Origin: Lethocerus indicus
Taxonomy: Eukaryota > Arthropoda > Insecta > Hemiptera > Belostomatidae
DNA: 64,000 nucleotides
Assembly (NCBI GenBank): GCA_019843655.1
Contig: JACDQD010000005.1
Location: forward strand, 13,047,575 to 13,111,574
Reading direction: 5' to 3'
A model generated the notes under the pieces. The model was not told the origin of the DNA and did not search any database. It saw nothing but the letters and a program-made list of their open reading frames with translations. Shown here piece by piece: positions 36,963 through 50,400 of the stretch (positions are counted from its first letter, which is position 1; the number at the start of each line of letters is the position of its first letter). The translations under genes and the position numbers were made by a program.

Positions 36963-39900
36963 GTAAAATTTCAATGTCCGTTCAAACAATTTTTACCGTA
37001 TGCAAACATAACTCCTACCGTTTCAAATTTGAAAACGAATGAAAATCCGGCCCCGTCCCAGTCTCTAAGATACTGTTATTACATATTTATCGAATATATA
37101 GCGTGGAATATACAACGTTCCGGGGGAGGAATGTCTAAATGGATTTGAAGTGAAAAACTGTTTGTCATCCTCATCTTTCTTCTTATGAAGACCTCCTGTT
37201 CTTCACCCTTCCGCTCCTCCTCCTGTGTATTCTCTGACGTGCCAAGTATTCTAATGTAATTTACCCCAATACTGGTGACTTGATACTGTCATAGCGAAGG
37301 ATATCTCGTCAAATATAAAGGACAACATTTCTACTATTAAATCAGTAAATTTTTGATTTTTGACTGAATCATGTCTTTATAATCTATTAATAAAATAGAG
37401 TACACTGGACATATAAAATATATAAAACACATACCACGATTTATTGCTTGATAAAACGCCTAGAAAATATCTGACCGAACGGTTTGTACAGTGTCACACT
37501 GAGTGGTCACTATTCGCTATGTCCAGCTAAGAACATCGTGAATGTTTTGCAGTTGGATAATAGGAACCGGCGGCATAATTTCAAGGAAGGAGATAAGAAA
37601 AAGTGGCCGTAGTAATAGAACCGAAAGAACAAATTATTACGATTTCGACTTCACTCTTTTATAAGACTGGAGGCTCTGTCTGAGTACCCACAAATTTTCA
37701 ACATAATTCTTTTCCTGAAATTTCCGCTAATACGGTATTTATAGTTGTCAGGAATTATATATTATTTCATATAAATTTTGTTAAAAAATTAATTTTGATA
37801 TTTATCTTTTTTATCAGCAACCGGTTTCTCTGATGAAGGTTAAGGTTTGTAGGTAGGAGGACTCCGCATGAGTCACTAGTTCAATGCCTAGACGAAACAG
37901 CGTGCTGGCGGGCACGCACTTATTCACTTCGAGACCAAGTTATGTATAAATATAATTTCATCAGTCTAGATAAAAACGTTTCTATTATTTATTACTTATT
38001 TATTATTTATTACATATTCCTCGGTTGTGGATACATCAATCGGTATATGTTCGAACGAGATTTTCAGATGTAGTGACAGTGGTGTCAAGATGCTTTTTGA
38101 TTCATGACATTCTTAAGAACCTTTCTACATTGGTCATGGAATGCTATTGACGAGAAGTGGAACTGATCGAACATAGGAGCAAATAGGCGCGGGGGGTAGT
38201 CGATATTCACAAAACGTCGCTTACTGGGTTACTTCAACAAATACGTCAAGCTAAACTCGAATATAAATAAAAGTCCAGACAGAAACGGCTGAAAGCAGTT
38301 CGTGTTCTTTCGTGATCACTATGAAGTACCGAATTCTACGATTGTCACTATTTAAGCGATGCCTTACAAGGACATTATTTCTGGTTCAGTTTCTTTTCGC
38401 AACTCTCTCTTTTCCGAATTGACTGCACAGATTGTACCCATATCCAATACTCAAATAGCATCTCATGATATTTCTTTCCAGTTTCAAAAAATAAGAAAAA
38501 ATATCGACGGACAAAATCGGTCACGTTCTGAGGTGACGGAGGTGGTTTACAATCCGGGGTGAATAAGAAAGCATGTAAATGTCTATGTTGACCGCAGAGG
38601 AAAGTGGCACTATCCTCTTTCGGCAGAAACGGGATTTGTGGAAACGGCACCTTCCCTGTTAGGGGCTGCGGGCTATGACCGCATACCTACTTAGCTGTCG
38701 CATTTACAAGCGCCATTAGTAACACCGCATTTGAAGCCGCTTATTCGAAATGCCACATTGCACAATTGCACCGTGGTTAGTCATCCGTTTATCCAATCAA
38801 CGATTCTGAAGTGATAGCGCATATTTTCTGTGTTCCTCTTTTTTGGCACATTATACAAATTGTGGATAAACGAGGTTCCCCCAATTTAAGCAAAAAGAGT
38901 TCTAATATTTCCGGTGTACGAAATGAAAGGAGGGATTGAGTTAAAGAGTCGTCTGAGAAGCCGTTCTATTCAAGATTTATAAACACAATCACGAGACATA
39001 GACTAACCTGTACCGAGGGGACTCCAGGTTCTTCATTGGAAAGCGAACGTTTATAAATGCGGAAGCGGAAATAAGGAACTCTTCCACATTTAAACCCCTT
39101 CAGCAGTATTCAATTGATTATATATTATTAGTCCGCCCGTTCCCGAGCTAGACAGGTTTCTACTTTCGCCATCATCAGTAATACTCTGTCGTTAATAGTG
39201 TAACGTATATAGGTTTTTCGGTCGTCGATACCTTTCCGATCATATGCGGAAAAAACAACATGAGAAAATAATTCATAATTGGAACAGCAAGAAGTATCAC
39301 CAGCAGACAGGATGCTTTAGCAACACGAGTATCAACGCTGGTTGGCCTACAAAAAACCTACTAAAAAATCTGGCAGACAATTACCACTTAATATAATTTA
39401 CTACCGGATACGCTAATATCTAACCCTGCAACCCCCCTCTAACTCTAACCCCCCGGATTGCATATCAAAAAATAAGAAAGCAACTTTTATAGTTACATTT
39501 GTCGGGATTGTATTGCAATTAGATCCTGATAATGTTTCTCTTATTAACTGAATAATAATTGCGTCAATTGTTTATAGCCTGTTGAAAATATTTCGACGAA
39601 GCGCCTATTCATCATTTCCTGTTCCTAACGCGTTTCCTTAAATTTCCATTTTTCTCGTCTCATGCTCATTAGCGATAACGAATCCAAGACGCCAACCTGC
39701 GAACTGCCGTTTAAAGCGTCGGCTTCTTCTTCGTTAGAAGAAGACAGCTCCGTTAATAAGGATAGTTAGTCCTGGAAACTGAAAGAACTTTCTCCTGTCC
39801 CTGTTTGCATATTAAAACAATCGATGGAAGGAACCCACATTTGGGCACTTATTAACTAAACGGGTCATTACTCAGTTCTCAAATTTACGAAAACATCATT

Positions 39901-40125
39901 CCCAATGTTGTATTTTCATCTCGGTCGCCCATTATTTCCCTTTCAAAGGCCTTATTATTATATTATTTTGTTACATGAACAAAATAACCCGATAGAATTT
40001 TAGTTGCCCTTCATAACGCACTAACCAACTAAATATATATCTGAGAAAGTTCAGTCGGTTATTAGCATGTCAGTATAATACGATGAGATATGCTTCATAG
40101 CCTGTAAATCATACCTTAAATTTAT
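36963..40125 (+). other. presumed first intron of the secreted-protein gene, proximal part
   Basis: No coding exon was seen. A hammerhead-like motif occurs on the minus strand at about 39145-39190. Tandem run attattta-type sequence lies near 37985-38010. Otherwise nothing was recognised. Confidence 0.45.
39145..39190 (-). ncRNA. degenerate hammerhead-ribozyme-like motif
   Basis: Reading the minus strand: ATTACTGATGATGG, a GAAA loop, then AGAAACCTGTCTAGC. The CTGATGA box (39172-39178), the GAAAC box (39156-39160), the GTC cleavage triplet and a TAGC stem-I strand are all in the expected order and spacing. Stem II is poorly paired (GGC opposite GTA), so catalysis is doubtful. The arrangement matches the repeat copy at 60167-60203. 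Confidence 0.45.
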
Positions 40126-40986
40126 CGGTGCAAGTGCACTCAACGAACGATTTTTGTGAAACTGGCGCCCCCTGAGGGTGGTGCGGAAATGTACTTAACT
40201 AAAGTTCGTTGGGTACACTTGCACCGATAAATTAGCGCCCCCTGAGGCTGGTGCGGAAATGTACTTAACTAAAGTTCGTTTGGTGCACTTGCACCGATAA
40301 ACTGGCGCCCCCTGAGGGTGGTGCGGAAATGTACTTAACTAAAGTTCGTTGGGTCCACTTGCACCGATAAACTAGCGCCCCCCTGAGGCTGGTGCGGAAA
40401 TGTACTTAACTAAAGTTCGTTGGGTGCACTTGCACCGATAAACTGGCGCCCCCTGAGGGTGGTGCGGAAATGTACTTAACTAAAGTTCGTTTGGTGCACT
40501 TGCACCGATAAACTGGCGCCCCCTGAGGGTGGTGCGGAAATGTACTTAACTAAAGTTCGTTGGGTACACTTGCACCGATAAACTGGCGCCCCCTGAGGGT
40601 GGTGCGGAAATGTACTTAACTAAAGTTCGTTGGGTACACTTGCACCGATAAACTGGCGCCCCTGAGGCTGGTGCGGAAATGCTTAACTAAAGTTCCACTT
40701 GCACCGAAGCGCCCCTGAGGCTGGTGCGGAAATGTACTTAACTAAAGTTCGTTGGGTACACTTGCACCGATAAACTAGCGCCCCCTGAGGGTGGTGCGGA
40801 AATGTACTTAACTAAAGTTCGTTTGGCGCACTTGCACCGATAAACTGGCGCCCCCTGAGGGTGGTGCGGAAATGTACTTAACTAAAGTTCGTTGGGTGCA
40901 CTTGCACCGATAAACTAGCGTCCCCTGAGGGTGGTGCGGAAATGTACTTAACTAAAGTTCGTTGTGTGCACTTGCACCGATTAACT
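40126..40986 (+). mobile_element. satellite-bearing element 2: 12 copies of the same 70-bp repeat
   Basis: This copy has the same orientation and left end as the element at 28964: atcggtgcaagtgcactcaa, the unique spacer gatttttgtgaaact, then the array. Units start at 40189, 40259, 40329, 40400, 40470, 40540, 40610, 40679, 40732, 40802, 40872 and 40942. The unit at 40679 is internally deleted (about 53 bp). The right end is tgcacttgcaccgattaact, inverted relative to the left. The shared non-repeated spacer shows that both loci descend from one ancestral element and did not amplify independently. Confidence 0.8.
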
Positions 40987-41155
40987 AGATTACTAAAAAT
41001 AAATATCTTTCAATAACTTTTGGATCAACAGGAAAACATTAATGATCGTAAATACACAATACCATATAAGTTTCCTGTCATATATTTGGAAGCCAGAAAC
41101 TAATAGTAGTGACCAGTTTTATGATCACATTTATATTTGACTGTAATCCGACAAA

Positions 41156-41448
41156 GACTTAACAAAAGCCGATTAACAAAATCCCTCCCAACCCAAATAA
41201 GACAAACAACATACCCCAAAAACACAATAACAAGGCAAACAAAACAAACTCTCGCTGGTTTGGTCTTTTGCTAGACAGTACAAGTGGCAGTGACAGGGCA
41301 GTAAGGATGCCCAAAAAACATCCAAAGAGACTTACACCGCTACTGAAGATGCCGAACCCGGTGAGCAAAAGACCAAACCAGCGAGAGGAGACAGAAACAT
41401 ACGAAATCTGTGGTCTTCCAACCCCTCACAGACTACAAAACAGGTATT
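41156..41448 (-). mobile_element. 290-bp dispersed repeat, copy A (Penelope-like/retrozyme-like remnant)
   Basis: This is an inverted copy of the repeat at 60086-60380. Shared blocks include agatgcc/gatggc, accaaaccagcgagagg, agacagaaacata/aca, the aacccctc segment and the terminal caggtatt. It carries a decayed hammerhead: CTGAAGA is intact at 41343-41349, stem II is deleted and GAAAC is changed to GAACC. The segment at 41249-41274 recurs inverted at 41363-41387, so the copy is internally palindromic. It has no coding capacity. Confidence 0.65.
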
Positions 41449-44400
41449 CTAAATTAGGCTGGAACGTTCGGATCAAAATCGCTTCCCCAATTATTTCCCG
41501 ATTTCAAAATCTATTTCGAGCGTCAAGCGTAGATGGCGCAAGTTAAATTGCAGCGAACCCGATCCATTTCAGTTTCGTTTAATTAGGTACTGCGCCTAAA
41601 ATTCATCCGCCATAACCGAGTCAGAGGAAGTATTACTATTGTATATCTTTTTCCTGCCGGTGGCCGTAACGTTCGGCCACTTCTTGCTACCGAGAGGCGT
41701 TTCGGCAGAAATTAACACGCACGCCTTATATTTACATACCGTAATTGGGCCTAACCTCGGTCAATATTTTATGAATTTATGACTTTGTTTCTAATGGCCG
41801 AATAAACACCTTCGGACGTGTGATAAAGTGAGAACAGGAGAAAGTGGTAATCCCACTCCGTTGAACCTGTTTGGGCCGTGCCTCAAAAAAAAAAAAAAGT
41901 AACTGGATCCGTGTCAAGTGCGCTAGCGGTACCGCTTTCGTTCGGTAAATATGAAATGATTTTGTTATTCGATATCGGTAGCGTCATAACAGTTTGACTC
42001 TGTTTCGTTTTCCCTTTCACACGACCCGGCAAGGACGTTAATATTCAACAACGTTTAATTGAATAACAAACATGTACAACAAGGCGTTATATATTTCTCT
42101 CTCAATTAAAAACGTAAGGAAAGAATAAGGAAACGGCTGCATATCAAAACCACCATCAACGTGATACGGTATACAGGATGATATTGTTACGAAGACGAGG
42201 CTACGTTGAACTTATTCGTAACTGGATTTAACGGTTGGTGAGTTTTGCTCGAAATGTTTACCTCCGTCAGAACAGCGCTGCGACAGAAACGAATTAAAGT
42301 AAAAATTAGCCCGGAGTCTAGACTATGGCAATTAACAGCAGTGCGCATTTCCGAGGTGAAAGCGCGAAATGGAAATGAATACGATTGTAGGAGTCGTCCG
42401 ATGTTGGAACCGGCGCAGGTGTCGCCAACAGGATTGGGAATAACCCGTTACAGAAACTTTCTTCGGCTGCACCGTTGACACTAGCCAATTGTCGCTACGC
42501 TGCGGATAAATCCGCGGCGCGTCTTTAGTAGGCCGCTATTAACCAGCTGGACAAACGACAACGCTAAATAGAAATGCCAACTCGGTTCTGCATACGAGAA
42601 ATATGTTTCTCATATAATGGAACTGTGCGTAAGTACACGGGGTCTTCTTTATATTTATAAGATGTTTAAAAATTAATTGAACCGATGATACAATTATTTC
42701 TAAAGTATACAAAAACAGTTACAGATATACTTTTAAATACTCCCGTAATTTGCCAGGAAAAATGTTATTATATACAGAGTACTGTAGTAGATCGGATTAA
42801 TGTTTGTTTCCAGCCGCCCTGTAATCATTGTATGTTTATAGGATGAACTTGAAATAAATTTCAGTTTATTCGAAATAATTCGTGAAATCCTCTAACGTTA
42901 TTCTCGACTAATTTATTAGCGTATTGTTTTAGGTTTCGCGTGGGACGGTCTCTCTGCATGGAGTACGTCTTTATTTTCTTCTTTTTAACGTCGAAAGAGG
43001 CTATCGGACAATTTTGTGTATACTCGTATAGAAATAGAGTTATCTATGTACTTTAGAGTTAACGATCGATAGGCCGACTGTTCCCCTGCCTATATACCGG
43101 GTATCGGGGGAGAATAAAGGGCTTAATGAGGATGGAAACTGTGAAAGAGTGGAGAGAAAAGCTGGTTGGGTGAAAGGCGGGACTGAGAGTGATGCGAGTG
43201 AGAGCAGGGAGGCAGGCAGGGAGGCAGGCCATTGACTAGCCACTGAGTGGCCCTCCGAGACCGCATGCCGTACTTTCTCCTCCCTGTCAAGGTCGGCTGG
43301 CACACGCCGGCTTCAGAACACGAAATAAGGAAGTAGCCAGAATTTGTCACCCGTGCCATTTTTCCGTCTCCCCTCGCTTGCCCCGACCGGTTTCAGAGCC
43401 GATAGCGGTTTGGCATCACTCCAGACTCCAGGATTCCTCTTTTCCATACAGGGAATTGAATACAATATAATTCGTATAATTATACAATGCTAAGCTGCTG
43501 AACGCACCACGAATCCCAGGTTTCAAATATCAAGGACTATTCCAGTTCCCAAAGGTCGAAAACGTCAGCAGAACAATTCTCCCATGCAACTGCCCGATGG
43601 CAGTAACGGTTAATGGCCGAATCGGATAAGCTGTGAGGAATGCGCTAAAAAAGAACGCAATTAAAAAATAACGCGTAAGAATTATTAATCCTGAAAGGTC
43701 GAGCAGAAAACAAAAGAGAAAAGCCTTACGAAGCCTCAATTGTTGCATCATCAACGGTGGTGGGGGCTTATATCTATGCAAATCGGGGCGCGTTTTTAAG
43801 CCGCGTTACATCTCGGGGGGGAAATTAATTCCGAGGAAATTTCATAAGGCCGGAATTGGGTCCGGCCATTGCGCAACGCCGACTTCGATTTGCCAACTAA
43901 TTGTCGACCCTTCTCGGCGTTCCCAACCACTTTCAGTACGCCAAGAGCTTCATCGGCGCCTTCGCTCTTCTCTTAACACTTTATGCACATATTCAAATAT
44001 CTATTATACGTTCTTGAGTAAACAACATATAATCTATATTTTCTGAAATATTATAATACCGATGTTGCCAGTGTCGTTCGTATTTGACGGGCCGACTGAG
44101 GTATGAAAGTGGCCGGCCGCTTTGTGGGAGGCCCAGATTGATCCGGGTCCATTCATCATTGTGGCTAAATGCTATGCACGCTTTCCTCGAGTAGGTCTCC
44201 CATTGTGGGGCCCCGTCGACGGTGGCCCACCCCTAACACGTCATACACCGCTGCTTTCCCCGTCCCGGCACAATGGCCCCCGGCCACTATACACCGAAGA
44301 CGTGAATTTATTCAGAAATCTGTCGTTTAATGCAAACCGGATGCTCGAATGTCGCTCGAATAGTCGTCGGAAAATAAGAAAAGGGTGAGTCGTTCTCAGC

Positions 44401-47400
44401 TTACTCTAATAACAAATTCTGTTCTGGCACGCGTTTACGGTGCTGCCAAATTTGCGGAAGACTAGCAGAGAGAATATATTCCGAACCAATACGATCATTA
44501 CGATCTTTGTGGTATCTTAATGTCGATCTATTTAACAAACACTTGGTAACTATCATGAAAACTCAAAGACGTACGACAAAAATTACCGTTTCTAGTTTTA
44601 AAATATTGCAGGAGCCTCTACTTTTATTGAAATATAATTTTAATAATATATAATGAAATATAATTTCATATACATCGTTGATGATACTCTTTTTTACATG
44701 TTACATAACTGCAATGTGCTTGTACTTGGGTGAGCCGTCGTTTCCTAAAAAAAAGCCTCACTCCTTTTCCCACGCCGATTACGGAGTCTTCCGAAAGTCC
44801 ATCCACCCGGAAAGAGCCACGACGACGATTCGATTTCCGGTTTTCCCTCAATAATTAACGTGGGATAGTTCCGAACAAAAATCCGGAAAAAGGATTTCAT
44901 AAATTCAGCTATTAACAAGTGATTTATTTCGTACTATGGTTTCTACAGTCCTACGGCTAATTCCACTACATAGATAGATGTTGCTAATCAGTCGGGTGTC
45001 TCCTGTTGTGTGGTATAATACTTCACCGAGAATGGCCTCTTGCCATTATCAGTAGCGTCGTAAGTAACATCGATCGAACAATATAATAGTTACGACTGTT
45101 CCGATTTCATGAAAAATCGGCTCGCCCTGAATTACAAATTTTAACCGAGTATATTAAACGAGTGGAATCTTTCACATTAATTAAATGTTGCTGATCAATG
45201 GACAAGTGAAAATATTTACACCATTCATGAGAAACTTCAGTCTGAGGGAGGGTCTACAGTAATTGCTCCATACGGGTTTCCTTCGTTATTTAGAGTAATG
45301 AAAGTGTGGAGCTTATTCCATCGAAGTTTCTTTTTCGCTATATCCAATTTTAAGCATCGGAGATTTGAAGAGATTCCGAATAATAGGAAAGGGAAAACTG
45401 TGTATTATCGTTCAACGAAGCATGGTCGTTTTACGGACAGTTGACGGTTTAAAGGGAGCCGCGATGCCGGATAAACTGAGACTGCGAAGTGGCCCCGGGC
45501 TCTCGTTTCTCCGGCCCCAAACAGTTCTGAGCTTTCTCCGCGAATCTGCGGACAAACGTTAAAAATCAATTACCCGAACATAGCGCACGCCGCCAGTGAA
45601 TATTCTTAGGCGTATTTTCTAACGGCGAAATAATTATTTTCGCCACGTTAAAAATACTAGTTAGTTTCACGCTTTTGTGTGTGTGTGTTCTTTGACTTTC
45701 ACTTGGTTCTCACAGAGAATTATAGGATCGTTAATTTTCTAACTTCCTCGCTAACAATTGCAGGCGTCCACGTTTCAACGATGCACAGTAAAAATATCTT
45801 TATATATATATACTTATAAATAAACTAATTTTATACATATTATATAGTGATGAAAATAATTGCCACGATAAAACTGAAATAATAAGTGCGATATTATTTT
45901 AGCGTAATTAAGGCGCAGCACACTAGACCCGCGATACACAACGGTTATGCCCGGCTGCATCTGAAGCGCCGTACTCCCACTTAAATAATGAATGTCCAGG
46001 CCAGTTTGTGGCGATTAATAGGTTTCGTTTTTCGCTTATTTTAATTCGTTTTTAACTTTTAATTCGTAATTTTTAGTTGTACTTTTTGATTGAAGTCTGT
46101 ATGTGTTGTACGGACTTATATAAGATTCACTCCTTTCATTATAATTGACCTTTTTGTTCGGCTTACCGAACGTCTGGCGTTGCAGCTTATTAAACTGAAA
46201 CAATTAAATAAAACTCGTCCGTGTAGCAGCATTCACGGTGTAATCTCTGGAGAAGCTGTAACAGCTCTCATTATATCTTACGTATCCTGAGGCATCACAC
46301 TTTAGTTCATCACCGTTACCCGGTAGTAAACGGTAAATTCATTCGGTGGTTTTCATTCGTCAGAAAAATGTAATTTACCTTGTTGTCTGCGACTCTCTAA
46401 GAAATATTACAGGTAGTGCCGAGAAGATCAGCTTAAGCGTAATTACATATTAGCGTAAAGGCCGCGAGGTATTCCCCGGGTAGAAAAATATATAAAACAA
46501 TAATATCTTAGACAGGTATGATGTTGCTGCAGCCACATTTCGTCATTATCCCCCTATAGTCCAGGTATAATTAAGAATAATCTAAAGGAAAACAGCGTAG
46601 GTACTTACATAGTTGACCGAACCCTATTCCATTCGGGATAGAAAAATATATCTCCAGTATTTTTTCAACATCGTTCAACGTTTCATAGCTACCGAATTAC
46701 TCAGTGGCTCATTGAAATACTTTGAGTTCATCGTTCTTCCTGCCCCTGCCATTAAGTTAAGTGTGAACATTAGTAAGCAAGTGTCAAGTTATTTAATCGT
46801 ACGTTCATTACGGGGAGAGAAGAATACTGAAATGCATTTTAATGGAAAGGTTGGGCGTTTTGAAGGAAGAGGAGCGTTGTGGCCATTGGGCGTAAGACCG
46901 CAGTTGGATAATGCCGCGCTTCACTTCCGCCGAGGAATTTTCCCCTATCCGCCTACTGAGTTCACAGTCCGAGGCACTTGAACAGTCGAAATTTTAAAAC
47001 AATTCTATAAAGTAAGATATTATATGAGTCATTTCTTAACAAAAGGCGTTGTTTTTGCATTCTTCTGGTACAGCGCGTTGCCGACATTGAACGCCGGTCG
47101 ATTCGCACGCCTAGTTCTATTGTTCTTTGTATTGCGGCATTATCACATTTCGTTCGCCGCAAAGGCAATTACGGCGAGGCGTTGTTTGGCGAGAATTTTA
47201 ATAGTCCCGGCATAAAACAATAAATGTTACTGTATCACCAAAAAAAATAAATTATTCCCGTCTAGTTTCTATTGTCGCCTCCTTTATTGTTTCTTCTGGC
47301 ATGTAGCGCGAACGCCTCAACTTAGGTATTGAATGAAATGAAACGTCTAACGAAGAAGACGAGATTCAATTGCTAGGCAAAAGATCTTTCCCAAATGCCA

Positions 47401-50400
47401 TCGATGCCAGAAATAAAATAAAAATATATATAATTTTAATAAGCGAAAAATTAGTGCGGACTAAATAGACGAATGGGGACAACAAATCGCGCGATGATAT
47501 ATTATTATACCGAACTGAATGTAGGAACTATTCGAGTAGTGAAGGCAAGAAAAATCTAAACAAACATAAATTTATAAGGTTATACGGTATAAAAGCCGTA
47601 GAAGACGGTTGCCATACGTGCGGAGGAAATCGCATCGAGCTTGGCAGGCTCGTATCCGTTGGCGTCACGCACGTACCGCGATTGGGGGCGTGTTATATCT
47701 ACAAAACACCTGTAAACACAGTCTGACTCAACTTAGGCTTTCTTTAGCAGAGAATTAGACGCCAACTCTTGCAGACAGTAAAACTCAGGAGTTGCGAATA
47801 TTACATTGGCGTCCGTACGCCCCATGCAGTTTGTCCGTAACCGAGATTACAACCTGCGGTTTGTCTACAGGAGGAAACAGGTCTAATTTTAGGTGAATAA
47901 GAGCATCAGGGCGTTAACCTGAAGGAACTGACGTTCCCTTCAATTAGGACATATCCAGAAATCCCAGAAAATTCAAAAATATAATTCAACGCGGTAGTCG
48001 CGGCCTTATAAACAACTAAATACGCATCTAAATGCGCCGTAAGAGAGATACCGCTCCCAGTCACAAGTGGCGTAACGCCCACATAAAATGAAAGTAGAAA
48101 ATTAAACCGGAGGTCAGGGTCTGGTGTATACTTGTTTCGAACCTAGGCGGCAGTTAATGTGAGCTGGGGTCACGACCCCACGCTGTCGTTGAACCCCGTC
48201 CAACGGAACACAAAGCGACAGCAATTATTATTTTTTCTGAATATGAACAGAAGATAATACGCGATGCATTATGAAGGTATTTCTCGCGATCATAGAAATG
48301 AGAATAGGTATCCTCGCAACTAAATATCAGCGCGAGATTTCGGAATAAAAAAACGATCGAATCGACTAATGGACTTCCCTACCGTTGAAAGTCAAAACTA
48401 CGATATAGCCGTTCTCAGAGATGGAAAAAATGCCTCGGCCGGAGATGGGAACATAGACGGGGAGTCGAAAATAAACGCTGTTCACAAATTAAACTGTCAT
48501 TGTTAAATCCGCTAACTAATGAGCGGCGGCCGGCCCGACAGAATAGGCCGCGTGCCGTTTCAAATATCGCCTCATCCAATGCTTTCTATTTGGAAAAGAA
48601 GGGAGAAAGTAGGGGCCGGATTTAGAGATGACGCATGCGGGAGTAGGATCATTCGTGCAAGTAATCGCCCCCTCACCCTGCCCACTCGGATTTCGGCACG
48701 ACCCCTAATGCCGGGTATACGGCACTTAATAAAATAACTAAATGGCTCCTCTCTGTTTAATGTTTCTATCGTTCTATCGTATAATTAAATAATAAGGTTT
48801 AATAGTGGAAATATGTAGTGTGGAATGGGACTGAAACGACTTGGCAAACAGCGATTGGGGCATGTCCCGTTGCCGAGTAATGTAGAGGCGGATAGGGCGG
48901 CCACTTTCTACAACTCGGATGGCCAGTCCCTCCACTGGCCCAGATTCCGATGCGGCGGTGAAAAAAGAAAAAAGGAAAAACCACTTTTCAGAAAAATGGA
49001 ATAGATCGATGAGCCGTGGAGAAACTGGGGGGAAAATCATTTTTCTATCTCTGCGGTACAAATCGCCGCAATCAACCTGATTTTAGACGGCGCTGAAGGT
49101 TGCCGCAAGGCGGCGCTCCGTTCGTCAGTGGCCGACACTTTTCTTTCAGATTTAAACGAAACAAGATTTATTTACAAATATATAAAAAGTAGAACCATCA
49201 ATGAGTTATGTTCCGGATTATAGGAATTTTATATATTTGATTTAACGAATGATTCAATTTAAGGAATCAAATGTAAGCACATATTTTGCAGATTATGTCC
49301 GCCAGAGTTCAATTATGAAATCATTAGAGCGATTATTATTTCAACTCAATAGTTCATGAATTGACAGATAATGTGAAGTCGGTTCTGCTACAACCGTATT
49401 TCAAATTGAGTACGGAAGGATGAAAATATAAACCGTTAACTTGAATGAGGCGGGGATAGAAAGTGGGCATTATGGATGACCCTTGTCTCGGGGTCATCTC
49501 CCTCTCCAATCCAGGAGAAATGTGGTGCGGCGTCACACCACTTTCCCTGCGCCCTCCCTGTCCACGACGCCCAGTCCAACGGCCATTACATAAACGGCGA
49601 TAAGTCGTCCCACTCTCCAAAAGAACAACTTTCCAGAAACGGCCAGCCCGCCCAATCATTTTGCCCGAAGCAGAATTGCGCTGAGAGCCTGCATTTTTAT
49701 ATTCCAATAATAGTTACGAGAATCTCCTTTCAATAACAGACAGTCCATAGACAATAATTATATTAATATATGTACTGAAAATTACACGTGTATCTCGTGA
49801 AGATTATTTCTTGTATCTGTTTTGTATGATTCATACAAAATATATGAATATACGATTTTATCCGTGATGTGGGATCAAGAAACCGAATATCATGGTTTCA
49901 ATAATTAATTAATTACAAGCCCTCTTAGCCGCTGCTATTATTCAGCCACATAATTTGGATATTTGATTTCGGAAGTTAGATTTAAACTAAAATCTTAAAA
50001 CTATTACAAATAAAATAAAAGTTTTGATTTCTGAAATCGTCTGAACTTTGTATAGTCTCGATTGAGCTCCGCATAGAAAGCGTATTAATCCATACCGTAA
50101 AATGGTGTTATTTAGTACTGCAGATTGAAAATGAAATCCGTCTCATTTCAAATGCAGCGCACTCCACCTGTAGAAAACATGATGCGGCGAAGAAAGAAAT
50201 AATTAAACGCTCTATACAAATGGACGATGAATCAAACGATATGAGAGCTGCATTTAATCACTGCCTTCGACGCATGACTCGTCCAAGTGCGGCTTACCAA
50301 TCGGGGCTTTCGATAACAGGCGTTCAAGCTCGTAGCAGATGCCAAGAGAAACCGTAATCGGCTTGGCGTAACTTGTACGGTTTTTTCTATTCCGTAAGCT

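Noticed and set aside
37818..37860. CTGATGA near an ACCGGT (hammerhead-like)
   Set aside because: The boxes are in the wrong order for a hammerhead and no GAAAC box follows.
41885..41898. Poly(A) run as a retroposon tail
   Set aside because: No target-site duplication or recognisable element body precedes it.
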